Source: Eustoma russellianum
Lineage: Eukaryota > Streptophyta > Magnoliopsida > Gentianales > Gentianaceae
Length of the DNA stretch: 64,000 bases
Assembly (NCBI GenBank): GCA_036186865.1
Contig: AP025071.1
Coordinates: forward strand, 8,960,521-9,024,520
Reading direction: 5' to 3'
Below, piece by piece: positions 10,961 to 22,463 of this stretch. Both the position numbers and the translations under genes were made by a program. The notes under the pieces were generated by a model that worked only from the letters and a program-made list of their open reading frames with translations, did no database searches and was not told the DNA's origin. The first letter of the stretch is position 1, and every line of letters starts with the position of its first letter.

Positions 10961-12440
10961 CTAATGGTCAGGATATAGTCCTTTAGTAACTCAAGTCATC
11001 TCCTATGATGCATGCTCAACTCTTTCTGTGTGAATAGATACTTCAAGCTCTTATGATCGGTGAAGACTTTGCACTTCACACTGCATAAGTAATGGCGACA
11101 AATCTTTAACGCACACACCACCGCTGCTAACTCCTGATCATGAGTCAGATAATTTTGCTCATATTGCTTCAACTGTCTCGAAGCATATGCGATAACCCTA
11201 TCTCCCTGCATTAACACGCACCTTACAATGAAAGTGTTAGGCTAGAGTCTATATGTACACAATGGTAAACTGAAATTTATATACATACACCTAGCCCATT
11301 CTTCGAGGCGTCGCTGTAGATGACAAATCTTTTAGTGCCAGAGGGTTGTGCCAATACTGGTGCAGTCGTCAACCTCCGCTTTAACTCCAAAAAGCTTTTC
11401 TCACACTCGGAGTTCCATTCAAACTTTGTCTTTTTCTGAGTCAATCGACTTAGTGGTGCTGCAATCCTCGAAAATCCCTCCACAAATTTGCAGTAATATC
11501 CAGCAAGGCCAAAAAAACTACGTACCTCAGTTACATTAGTAGGTCGGGACTATTCCGATATCGCCTCTATCTTCTTTGGGTCCATTAAAATGCCGTGCTC
11601 GGAAATCACGTGACCCAAGAAGGTCACACTCCTCAGCCAGAACTCATATTTGTTGAACTTTGCATATACCCTCTTATTCCGAAGAATCTCTAATGCCTCT
11701 CACAACTGTTCAGCATGTGTCTCCTCATCAGATGAATATACCAATATGTCGTCCATGAATAGATCCAACTTCTCCCTGAATATTGTGTTCATCAAATCCA
11801 TAAAGGCTGCAGGTTCATTCTTCAGTCCAAAAGGCATTACAAGAAACTCATAGTTCCCATATCTAGTGTGGAATGCTGTCTTTGCTATATCCTCCGTCTT
11901 AATCTTCAATTAATGGTAGCCTGATCGGAGGTCAATCTTCGAGAACACTCTGGCACCCTTCAACTGATGAAATAGATCGTCAATCCTTGGTAGTGGGTAT
12001 TTATTCTTTATCGTGATCTTATTAAGCTCACGATAGTCAATGCGTAGCCTCATACTACCGTCCTTTTTCTTCATAAATAATACTAGTGCCCCCAGGGCAA
12101 AACACTAGGCTTGATGAACTTCCAGTCCAACAGCTCCTGCAACTGCTCCTTGAGCTCCTTTAACTCTGCTGGTGCCATTCTGTATGGTGCCTTTGAGATC
12201 AGTTCAACTCCAGGTATAAGATCGATCTCGAACTCTACTTTCTTGCTCGGTGGTAAACCTTGTAGCTCATCAGGGAAGACATCCTTAAATTCTCGTACTA
12301 TCGAAATTTCCTCAATCGATGGAGTCTCAGCACTGGCATTTAAAACATACACAAGAAAACCCTCAGCTCCTTTCTTCAATGCTCGAGAAGCCTGTGTTGC
12401 AGTCATATAGATCTTTCTGGATGACTTCTTCAACTTGACA
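10961..12440 (-). pseudogene. Reverse transcriptase-RNase H, element B
   Basis: The reverse transcriptase N-terminus starts near 12433 (FKDVFPDELQGLPP), the palm has FMDDILVYSS where the usual motif is Y/F-x-DD (about 11745), and RNase H includes YSDASKNGLG (about 11300) and FTDHKSLKYL (about 11050). The order is that of Ty3/gypsy. A roughly 60-bp insert at about 11218-11276 splits the GLG/C-VLMQ region of RNase H, and several stops occur. Confidence 0.85.
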
Positions 12441-12860
12441 TCCCCTTGGAAGATGGTTTCTTGCTTATTCTGCGTCTTTGCTTATTCTGCGTCTGCATGG
12501 TGACCTACCTCTGACAGAAGTCGATAGTAGCATGATATCTTGCTAAGAAATCCATGCCCATGATAACATCAAAATCTTGCATCTGGATCAGAATTACAGT
12601 CGCAGAGAACTCCAGCTCATTAATCTCCAAGTGTCGTTCCTTGTAATGATAATGAGATACAAGCACCTGGTCGCCGGTGGCTTGGACACGATGAGGGATC
12701 TTCAGCCATTCTGGTAGAATATTTAGGTTCTTGACAAATGTCTTGGCGACAAATGAGTGGCTGACACCACTATCGAATAGAACGTTTGCTGGAACTTTGT
12801 TAATTAATATCTCACCTAGTATATTCAAGGTTATACATACAGAACAAATCACCAAGATAA
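12441..12860 (-). pseudogene. Aspartic protease, element B
   Basis: The best frame covers 12505-12855. The active-site region reads VLFDSGVSHSFV, with DSG in place of the commoner DTG/DSGA, and the second loop reads DFDVIMGMDFLARY, typical of Tekay/Del proteases. It would cleave the Gag-Pol polyprotein. It is followed, towards lower coordinates, by the reverse transcriptase. Confidence 0.8.
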
Positions 12861-12929
12861 AAAGAAATACTTAATTAAAATTTTAAAATCGCGTAAATTA
12901 AAAGTACCTGTAACTACGTCTCCAACCTC

Positions 12930-13648
12930 CTCTACCTTAGCGTTCGTCATAACATGCACACGAGCGTTGGTCCTCTTCTTTCCTTTCAGTTGCATCTAAT
13001 TTATGGTGGAGGAGGTGCTTATGCCGGTGTAGGGCACTCTCTAGTGTAATGTCCTTGTTTGCCACAGTTGTAGCAAACCTTTTGAGCCCTCCAACACTGA
13101 CCTGTATTCGAATGTCCACACTGTGCACATACTGGAGGTGGCCGTCCAACTTCCTTGAGTGGCTGCGCTTCCGTTCTGGTGGGACCCTCAATTGTTAATG
13201 GATGAGTCGCCGATCCCTTTCCCTGCTGTGGTGGTCCAAAAAATCGGCCAATCTGGTGGCGACGTGGAATCTTCAGCCATCTTCCGGATCTCCCAGAACG
13301 GAACTCCTCCCGTGGCCTCTTAGCCCTGTCAACCACCACAACCCTCTCGAGATCACCCTCGACCTCACGACACACCTCCAACAGCTCCTCAAAAGTTGTA
13401 GGTTGGACGCAGATGATCAATGACTGAATGCGAAAGTTCAAGCCGGTCTTGAACTTCAGTATCTTCGCCTTCTCGTTATCCATAATGGCGGGCATGTATC
13501 TCCCAAGTGCATGGAACCACTCAGAATACTGTCCACCTTCATGGACCCCTGTGTAAGAAGCTGAAACTTCGTCATCCTCCTCTGAATAGCACTCTGAGGA
13601 ACATAATGCATCTGGTACTTCTCCGTAAACTGGGTCCACGTCGGCTAT
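12930..13648 (-). pseudogene. Gag C-terminal half, element B
   Basis: The frame 13019-13639 contains the capsid tail and a CCHC zinc knuckle, CYNCGKQGHYTREC, near 13040-13085, which binds RNA in the nucleocapsid. The upstream half of gag lies at 21770-22187, beyond the inserted element C. Frameshifts are present near 13560. Confidence 0.85.
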
Positions 13649-14803
13649 TGTAACCGCTAGAAAAGGAAAAGAAAAAAATTTAATTAATTAAATAGAATTT
13701 ATTAATTAAAATTAATCTAACCATAACTACCCAATCCTCCTAATCTTTTAATTCCCTCCCCACTCCCCCTCAATTTTCGCCCCCACCCCAATTAAATCCC
13801 AACCAATTCCTTTCCTCTCCCCAATCACCTCCGCAGTATTGACATCAAAAAGAAAAAAGATAGAGAAAGTGTGAGAGGGGCAGCAGCTGAGAGGCAGAGG
13901 GAAGCAGGGAGGAAAAGGAAAAGAAAGGAGAGAGGAAGGAAGAGAAAAAAAGGGAAGAGAAGGAGGAAGAAAAAGCTATCCGCAATCCAACCACCTTGCC
14001 TAAGGAATTCTAAGATAAAGAGGTAAGTTACCTTCCCCTCTGTCGGATTGATTTGGATTCTCTCGCATTCAGTATGGGGATGGTTTGTTTATCACTGTGT
14101 GTTTATTCTTTATATGTTTATCGCAAATTCTTTATTTTTTTCTGTAAGAAAATTGCGTGATTGGCCTTAGATAGATCATATAGCATGCAAATAGGTTGTA
14201 GTGGGTTCAGGGCATCGTAAAACAGCCTAGAGGCGGCGCGTGTAGCACACGCACGGCTGCAGAGGGCAGCCACACGCGCCCCTAAGCGGCACGTTCAAGT
14301 CACATGTTGAAGTATCAGCAGCATTGTGTTTGTGACGTTAAACGGAGTCCAATAGAACTAGTTTGGGGTATCGGAGTTAAAACAAAGAAGTTATGGATTT
14401 TTGAAGAAAAATTAGAATTTAATGAAATTAGGAAAAGAAATGAAATAAAGAAAAAAGGAAAAAAAAGATAGCAGGCTTGGCCTGTCTCAGTCAGCAGGCC
14501 GGCCCCCTGCCTCAGCAGGCTAGGAGTCTCGGCCCAAATCTACATATATATTAAAAAAAGAAATAAAGGAGTGGCGGGCTGCCAGCCAGCGGGCCAGTCT
14601 CTTCCAGCAGGCCGGCCCAAATGGCGTATAAATTAAAAAAAAGGTATAGTGCCTGGCAGGCCAACAGGCCAGTGGGCCACAACTGCCAGCGGGACAGGCT
14701 GCGTATAAAGGGCCAGATTTTGTAACGGGGCTGGGAGGAAAAGGGCCAGATATGTTTTAGGGCCAGATTTTTTGTTTCTTAAAAGAAAAACGGTGCTGAA
14801 GTG

Positions 14804-14854
<51 letters not shown>

Positions 14855-15961
14855 TGCCTATGAGCAAAAGAAAAAAAAATAAAAAAATTTAGGGGAAGAT
14901 AAAAATAACTAAATAAAAGATTTAAGTGCTTAAAAGCCTAGGAAAAATAAAATAAAGTGTAGAAACCTAAAATAAAGTCTAGAAAGATAAAATAACGTTA
15001 GAAGATAAAATACAGTAATGAACCCCACGCAACATAGGGTAACTACGCAATATAGGTAATACGCAACATAGAATGGAGCATGCAACATAGGAGAAACGGA
15101 AGTGTAAAGTGTGAAGCATTTATGGCACAAGCATTGCATCTGGTTATGAGCCGTGTGGTCCTACAGGACGTGTGGCCTGACGAGACGTGTGATGGGTGTT
15201 GGTAATAACGGTTACCTTCACCTAATAGGACCTGAGACATGCATAGTATAACATGGAAAGAAAGAGCATAGAGTGTCATATTAAATGAATGCGTGTGACA
15301 CAAAGATAGAAAATCATGCATCATGAAGTTGAACATTGCATTTGTTATTGTTGTGATTATAGTTGGCCGTGTTGTTAAGTTGTTTCAATGCTACGTTTTG
15401 AGATACGGTTCGGGTCGGATATGTGCTATTTCTTTATTTATGTTTTATTTCTTTATTTATCTGTCTGCTTTACATGCTCTATCTGTTTACCCAACTCAGT
15501 ATGTGACAGTCTCTTTTCGGGAGAGACGTATAACCTACGAGTGACTCCCATAACTCACCCCATACCTCCCCTCCACAGGTGAGCAGGATTATGAGTATAT
15601 ATGTTTATCGAGGATGAGACAGATTACGCGAGCTGGGGAGAGTGAGCCGGGTTCGAGACGGGATCTTGTTGACCAGGGGCTTGTTTCTTAGGATAGTCAG
15701 ATAGACCTCCATCTAGACTTATTATTTGATTTTAGTATTTCATACTTGACTTAGCAAATTTTGTCAATCCCTGTACTCGATTTTGATTTCTGATGGATTT
15801 AATTTAATTGAGACGTTTATTTCTTTTATTATCGTTTCCGCGAAAAATTTCTACACCAGTTCTGACATGTAAAGAAGTTTGAATGACGCCTTGTAGTCCT
15901 CGTAGCAGGCTATGGCGGGTGCACTATTCCCTATGCTAGGTCTCGGGAGTGGGGCGCTACA
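13649..15961 (+). repeat. 5' LTR of element C
   Basis: 2,313 bp from TGTAACCG to GGCGCTACA. It contains a GGCCGGCC-rich island (14480-14700), an (AAT)n microsatellite (about 14803-14852) and the U5 end shared with element B. Compared with the 3' copy it lacks roughly 170 bp of A-rich sequence after the microsatellite. Confidence 0.9.
14803..14852. repeat. (AAT)n microsatellite in 5' LTR of C
   Basis: About 16 uninterrupted AAT units. The matching site in the 3' LTR (20400-20518) is more than twice as long. Confidence 0.95.
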
Positions 15962-15982
15962 GGTGGTATCAGAGCCAAGGCT
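15962..15982 (+). other. Primer-binding site of element C
   Basis: GGTGGTATCAGAGCCAAGG follows the LTR end; TGGTATCAGAG is complementary to the 3' end of initiator tRNA-Met, the usual plant LTR-retrotransposon primer. Confidence 0.9.
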
Positions 15983-16344
15983 CCAGATCTGCCTTAGAAA
16001 CTCAGGATTAACTAGATCACTTAGACATAAGCTACGATATTTTCCTAAAATGACGATTTTACACTTAAGCAACAAAATAGGGTTAACTGATGATTTTAGA
16101 TTTAAGTTATGGTCGGGTTAAGGGGTAAGGGGGTGAGCAATCGTTTCATTATGTAATTATTATTCTGTCCCTAACTTTTAACATAAATTCTGTAAACGAC
16201 AGAATTTCCCAAATTACCCTTGAACCTTTGCGTGCAACCTCTTAAGTTGTTAGAAATTTCAAAAATACCCCCTAACTTAGCGTGTATTTAAATAAATATA
16301 TTTTTGACCGTTCTGCAATACAGAAAAAATACATGCAAGACGTG

Positions 16345-16640
16345 AATACGCCGGTAATAGAGGAAATGGTGGTGAGAACCACCAGAACCAGGGGATCATC
16401 CCCAAGCACTTGAAGATACCATAGTCACAATGACCAACATTCTATCACAGTAGCACCATCTATTGAACTAGCAGGCACCTCCTCCTCCACCACCACACTC
16501 GGACTTGAGATTCTTCGACAAGGAGTTGCGGAGGAATGGTGGCACAGTACAACTGACACCGTCGATCAGTTGGATCTAATTTCGGAAGGAGTCCAAGAGG
16601 TAGTACACGCCGAGAGTGCGATCTTCAAAGCATGTCTCTA
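16345..16640 (+). pseudogene. Degenerate gag start, element C
   Basis: The sequence aligns with the beginning of gag in element B (reverse complement of about 21900-22187). In translation, REPDGNRGHDGDDHQGQ of B corresponds to a similar N-G-N-rich stretch, followed by a proline-rich run. Stops and deletions remove any real open frame. It shows that C derived from a B-like element by loss of pol. Confidence 0.65.
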
Positions 16641-16654
16641 GATCTATGGCGGAA

Positions 16655-17005
16655 ATATAGATTTAAGCCGTAATATTAGAAATTAAGTTACGATTTCGCC
16701 CCTATGTTACAATCTTAGACATAAACGATGATTTGAACATAAGCGATGATCATGAACATAAGTACTGATCTTAGTTATAAATGATGGTCCTAAACATAAG
16801 TCACAATTTTAAACGTAAGTAACGATTCCAAGTAAGAGTTGACCTCAGACATAAATACTGAAGGTAGTCATAAGCATTGATTATAAACTAAGCATGACTT
16901 TAAAAATAAGACATGATCTTAGACTTAACAGATTATGATGCTAAGAACAATCCTAAAAGTAAGTTATGACCTTAGACTTAAGGAGACGATCGGTTACGAA
17001 ACACG
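16655..17005 (+). repeat. Degenerate ~19-bp tandem array in element C
   Basis: About 17 diverged units with consensus near ATCTTAGACATAAGnnATG. Two or three similar units occur in the leaders beside the primer sites of C (about 16000-16080) and of B (22320-22440, reversed). The array is therefore an expansion of leader sequence. Confidence 0.6.
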
Positions 17006-19264
17006 TATACTTAGGGTATTCCATACAATTCTACCATATCTAAGTTGATCATAACTCATTAAGTCGTAATCTTAGTAACCCTAGGTGAATTCTATATAAT
17101 TAATTTGAATGAATTAAAATGTTAACCAGAACACCTTACTGCAAACGCTAGTGACCTATTAACAGGTCAGACATTAACTCGGCCTGCTTTACCGCAACAA
17201 CAGCATGGGACTCGGTACCATTAGGGTAAAGTAAAATGAGCCATATCCCTGCTTGGACGGCAGCATCAGAGCAGACTTAGGTCTAAGTTGAGACAATAGC
17301 TACTAAGAAATGAATTATTATAGTATGATAGATACTAAAAGATGATTTAAAGAGAAATGATAGAAACTAAGTAACAATTCATAAGCATTACAATAGTAGT
17401 GTTTAGCAGGAGAATCATATGAAACAATTTATAGTCTAGGGTTAAGATGTTGAAATTTAGAGTTATTACGTAGGATGACAATATTAGTCTCATTAGAGAT
17501 ATTGATCGGTAGCAAAAGGCGTGGATCGGCTATAACAAGTACGTGCAAGTGATGAATCGTTACAATTTTTTTTAGTTGAGTGTTGACATCGAGACTTTTG
17601 CCTTGAGTTTAGTAGGCTTGAACTAAAATAGAGCAGTTGTGCACAAGTAGGCGTTGATTTTTCATAGGGACTAGAATAAAATTAGTGGTTCAGATAACCA
17701 AGTAACGAGGTATAGTGGATCAGTGTGGCGCGTGGAAGCATGGTAAATTAGAACACCTTAGGTCGATCAATAATTAGTGTCATGCTGTGATTGGGCCAAT
17801 TTAAGTTAAAGATTTTTATTATATATAAGAACGTGCACCAATGTATAACCATATTTTAATAATTACCTTAAAAATGTTGTCTTCGGAAATAGCTTATTGA
17901 GTCTCATTTTTTTATATAGCCTACCAACATTTACAAGGCAAATTCATTTCCATACTTGTACATCAACAAAACAAAATTTTTAAATCTTTTGACGAACTTA
18001 AAGAAGGGAAAAATTTTAAAATATTGATGTTCTTCCCAAAAAACAATGTGTTTATATACATATTTCTCACACAATACCTTAAATTTCTATTTTTGTTACA
18101 TCTAGTTTTAGTCAAAATTAATTGACAACTATCGATATCGCAATCAGTTTATCTGCTAAAGTGTTTTCGAAAGTATTTATCCGCTTGCGATAAATTTACT
18201 TAACTTTTATGAAGAAAAAAAAAGTAGCTTTCAAAATGTATATTTCTTTTGGAAAACAAAAGGTACCATATTCAAATCATTTTATAAAATTTTACATACT
18301 TACGTTTTCAACTGTTGTAATGCCATTTCATTGAAACACTTTGCGAACAAGTTATATCATTGTAGAGGTCATTTGAAACACCGCTTTGCGAAAACGAGTA
18401 TATTATTTCGATTCTAATTTAAAAAAAGAAATGGTATTAATTTAAAACAACTAAAGCTATAATTCAAATTATAGCCATGTCGGCCATGTTTTTATTAGAA
18501 GAAAAGTATGTCTATACACATATTGCGTATATTTTACTGATGATATTTTCAAAGAAGTAAGGGCATGATCATAGAGTTAGTTCGTAAGTATATAATTATT
18601 GATTTTGAGGACTTGGTTTTGTGTAACAAGTACCATATTGGTGTACATCAAGGATATTAGTTTGGTTAACTATCTAAGGGAGTGAATCATATATAATGAG
18701 TTTAAGAATCCGAAATTGTAGACTTCGATAAGTTGAATTATACACGTCAATTGGTATAAGTGGAAGTGTGTACATACTAATTAGAGAGAATTAAGTTAAG
18801 GAATGAGCTCTATAAAGACTAGATCACCTTGTGGGATGCTAGGAATGACTAAATTGAATCATACTAGAGTAAAACATATTCCAAAAATACATACGATCCA
18901 AGAGATGAGTCTTGTGAACAAGGCGTTCAGTTAAAGAATGTTGTACACCAACAAACTGATTTACGAAGGCTGCAGATGGACGTAGATAAAAGTAAGTTAT
19001 AGACCGATGATTGAGTTATAGAATCCTTAGTATGATAACAATACCCTTAAGGATGATTCGATAATCATAGATAGATTATGTAATGATCGAAAATTACCTT
19101 GTTGGTATACAAGGAATGATTTTGAGGCCTCAGCCTGGGATAAGGAAGTGAAGTGGTTAGCATGTTGAAAAACATAAGGGATATTTAGCTTGATCATTAT
19201 CTAGGTGAATGGATCAAGTAGAACTAAACTAAGTGTTGACTATGTAATACACAAGTTTCGAGGA
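17006..19264 (+). other. ORF-less internal region of element C
   Basis: No convincing open frame, no pol motif and no RNA gene seen. AT-rich, with scattered short repeats related to the array upstream. Typical of the inside of a LARD. Confidence 0.6.
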
Positions 19265-19292
19265 CGAAACTTCTTGTAAGGGGGTAGGATGT
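19265..19292 (+). other. Polypurine tract and flank, element C
   Basis: CTTGTAAGGGGGTAGGATGT directly before the 3' LTR, preceded by GAGGACGAAACTT. The block is almost identical to the matching site in element B. Confidence 0.85.
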
Positions 19293-20400
19293 TGTAACCG
19301 TTAGAAAAGAAAAAGGAAAAAAATTAATTAATTAAATATAATTTATTAATTAAAATTAATCTAATCATAACTACCCAATCCCCCTAATCCATTAATTCCC
19401 TTCCCACTCCCCCTCAATTTTTGCCTCCATCCCAATTAAATCCCAACCAATTCCTTTTCCCCTCCCCAATCACCTCGACAGCATTGACATCAAAAAGAAA
19501 AAAAAGATAGAGAAAGTGTGAGAGGGGCAGCGGCTGAGAGGCAGAGGGAAAGCAGGGAGGAAAAGGAAAAGAAAGGAAAGAGGAAGGAAGAGAAAAAAAA
19601 GGAAGAGAATGAGGGAGAAAAAGCTATCCCCAATCCAACCACCTTGCCTAGGGAATTCTACGATTAAGAGGTAGGTTATCCTCCCCTCTGTCGGATTGAT
19701 TTAGATTCCCTCGCATTCTGTATTGGGATGGTTTGTTTATCACTGTGTGTTTATTCTTTATACGTTTATCGTGAATTCTTTATGTTTTGGGTATTGAAAT
19801 TGCGTCCTTGGCCTTAGATAGATCATATAGCACAGAAAAAGGTGGAGTGGATTCAGGACATCGAAAAATGCACCCAGAGTAGCACACGCAGGGCTGCAGA
19901 GGGCGGTCCACGCGCCCTTGAGCGGCACGTGCAAGTCACGTGCTGATGTGTCAGCAGTAGCGTGTTCGTCACGTTAAACGGAGTCCAATGGAAATGGTTT
20001 GGGATAAATCGGAGTTAAAAAGAAGAAGTTATGGATTTTTGAAAAAAAAAATTAGAATTTAATGAAATTAAGAAAAGTAATAAAATAAAGAAAAAAGGAA
20101 AAAAAAAGATAGCAGGCCTGGCCTGCCTTGGTCTATAGGCCGGCCCCCTGCCTCAGCAGGCCAGGAGTCTGGGCCCAAATCTGCATATATATTAAAAAAA
20201 GGAATAAAGGAGTGGCAGGCTGCCAGCCAGCAGGCCGGCCCAAATGGAATATAAATTCAAAAAAAGGTTGCTTCGCAACTGCTAGCGGGCTAGGCTGCGG
20301 ATAAAGGGCCAGATTTTGTAACAGGGCTGGGAGGAAAAGGGTCTGATATGTTTTAAGGCCAGATTTTTGGTTTCTTAAGAGAAAAATGGTGCTGAATTGA

Positions 20401-20486
<86 letters not shown>

Positions 20487-21768
20487 CAATAATAATAACA
20501 ATAATAATAATAATAATAAATTAACTATGAGCAAAAGAAAAAAATAAAAATAAAACAAAATTAAAAAAATTAGGGTCAGATACGAACATAAAATAAAACA
20601 TAAAAATAAAAATATATAATAATTGATTGATTTAATATTAAAAATGCTTTAAAAATAAGAAGAAATTTAGAAACCCACTAAATAAATTAAAATAAAAGAA
20701 ATAAAAATAGTAGGGGAAGATAAAAATAACTAAATAAAAGATTTAAGTGCTTGAAAGCCTAGGAAAAATAAAATAAAGTGTCGAAACTTACAATAAAGTG
20801 TAGAAAGATAAAATAACGGTAGAAGATAAAGTACAGTAATTAACCCCATGCAACATAGGGTAACTACACAATATAGGACGGAGCATACAACATAGGAGAA
20901 ACGGAAGTGTGAAAGTGTGAAGCATTCATGGCACGAGCATTGCATTTGACCTATGAGCCGTGTGGTCCTACGGGACGTATGGCCTGACGAGGCGTGTGAT
21001 GGGTGTTGGTAATAATGGTTACCTTCACCTAATAGGACTGTGGACATGCATAGCATAACATGGAAAAGAAAGAGCATAGCGTGTGATATTAAATGACTGT
21101 GTATGACGCAGAGATAGAAGAGCATGCATCATGAAGTTGAGCATTGCATTTGTTATTGTTGTGATTATCGTTGATCTTGTTGTTAAGTTGTTTCAGTGTT
21201 ACGTTTTGGGATACGGATCGGGCCAGGCATGTGCTATTTCTCTATTTATGTTTTATTGCTTTATTTATCTATCTTGCTTTACATTATCTATCTGTTTATC
21301 CAACTCAGTATGTGACAGTCCCTTTTCGGAAGAGACGGGTAACCTACAAGTGACTTCCATCACTCACCCCTACCTCCCCTCCACAGGTGAGCAGGATTAT
21401 GAGTAGATATGTTTATCGGGGATGGGACAGATTACGCAAGCTGGGGAGGGTGAGCTAGGCTCAAGACGGGATCTTGTTGACGGGGAGCTTGTTTCTTGGG
21501 ATAGTCAGATAGACCTCCATCTAGGCTTATTATTTGATTTTAGTATTTCATGCTTGACTTAGCAGGTTTCGTCAACCCCTGTACTCGATTTTGATTTCTG
21601 ATGGATTTGATTTAATTGAGACGTTTATTTCTTTTATTATCGTTTCCGCAAAAAATTTCTACATCAGTTCTGACATGTAAAGAAGTTTGAACGATGCCTT
21701 ATAGTCCTCGTAACAGGCTACGACGGGTGCACTATTCCCGATGCTAGGGCTCGGGAGCAGGACGCTAT
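19293..21768 (+). repeat. 3' LTR of element C
   Basis: Aligns with 13649-15961. It ends GACGCTATA where the 5' copy ends GGCGCTACA; the precise end is uncertain by a few bases because of a small deletion at the junction with B. It holds a long (AAT)n tract (20400-20518) whose reverse translation gives a meaningless poly-leucine frame. Confidence 0.85.
20400..20518. repeat. (AAT)n microsatellite in 3' LTR of C
   Basis: About 40 units with a few AAC interruptions near the right end. Confidence 0.95.
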
Positions 21769-22187
21769 ATCAGCGGTGGAGTCAGTCTGCGTGCCACACC
21801 TTGCCACCATTCTTCAGCATCACCCTCTTGGAATGGTACAACGACATCTACCTTCAGGCCATCCAGGACCTGCAGCAACCTCAATTGCTCAGACACGTTC
21901 TTGAGCCAGACCTCTGCCTCCTCTGGTCGTGTGGTACCCCTGAACATAGGTACCCGGTAGTTCTGCATCTCCCGGTTAAAAAATCGAAGTCTCTGGGGTG
22001 GCAGTGGAGGTGGCTGCTGTTGCTGCTCCTGCTGCTGCTGCAAGTGAGCCATCTGTACCTGCTACTGGGCCACCAATGTAGTCTGTGTGGCCAAGGTATC
22101 AGCCAGGACCTGAGTAATGGTCTCTTGACCCTGATGATCATCCCCATCGTGTCCTCTGTTTCCATCTGGCTCACGTCGTGGAGACAT
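21769..22187 (-). pseudogene. Gag N-terminal half, element B
   Basis: Starts at ATG 22187 on the minus strand (MSPRREPDG). A stop occurs after about 41 codons, then the frame continues with a Q-rich stretch, NYRVPMFRGTTRPEEAEVWL and EGDAEEWWQGV, typical of Tekay gag matrix-capsid. It is cut by element C and resumes at 13648. Confidence 0.85.
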
Positions 22188-22444
22188 TTTCTGGAAATCA
22201 AGTTCATGAAAAATATTCAGATTAGTCAAAAGTAAGTTAAAAGGTTGGACGCGGGGTAAAATGGTAATTAGACAATGAAAGCTCACCATCGGCACACACC
22301 TCCCATAACCCGATCAGAACTTAGGTCTGCAATCATCACTTAAGTCTACTTTGTTTATTAGGGGCAAAATCGTCATTTTACGAAAGATCATAACTTACGT
22401 CTAGGTGATCTAATTAATCCTGCATACTCGAGACGGATATAAAG
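22188..22444 (-). other. Leader of element B between primer site and gag
   Basis: Non-coding 5' leader. It contains two or three copies of an AGACnTAAGT..TGAT word, the same unit that forms the array in element C at 16655-17005. Confidence 0.6.
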
Positions 22445-22463
22445 CCTGGACTCTGATACCACC
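22445..22463 (-). other. Primer-binding site of element B
   Basis: Minus-strand GGTGGTATCAGAGTCCAGG directly beside the 5' LTR; complementary to the initiator tRNA-Met 3' end. Confidence 0.9.

Larger units (their letters stand above)
13649..21768 (+). mobile_element. Element C: non-autonomous gypsy element (LARD) inserted in gag of B
   Basis: Plus-strand element with 5' LTR (13649-15961), tRNA-Met primer site, 3.3-kb internal region without pol, polypurine tract and 3' LTR (19293 to about 21768). Its U5 end, primer site, polypurine tract and a gag-start remnant match element B. Left flank GCTAT; on the right the junction has a small deletion, so the duplication is imperfect (CTAT). I infer a LARD that relied on B-type enzymes. 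Confidence 0.9.

Noticed and set aside
20133..20558. Minus-strand open frame with a long poly-leucine stretch
   Set aside because: It is the antisense of the (AAT)n microsatellite in the 3' LTR of C; no coding signal remains outside the repeat.
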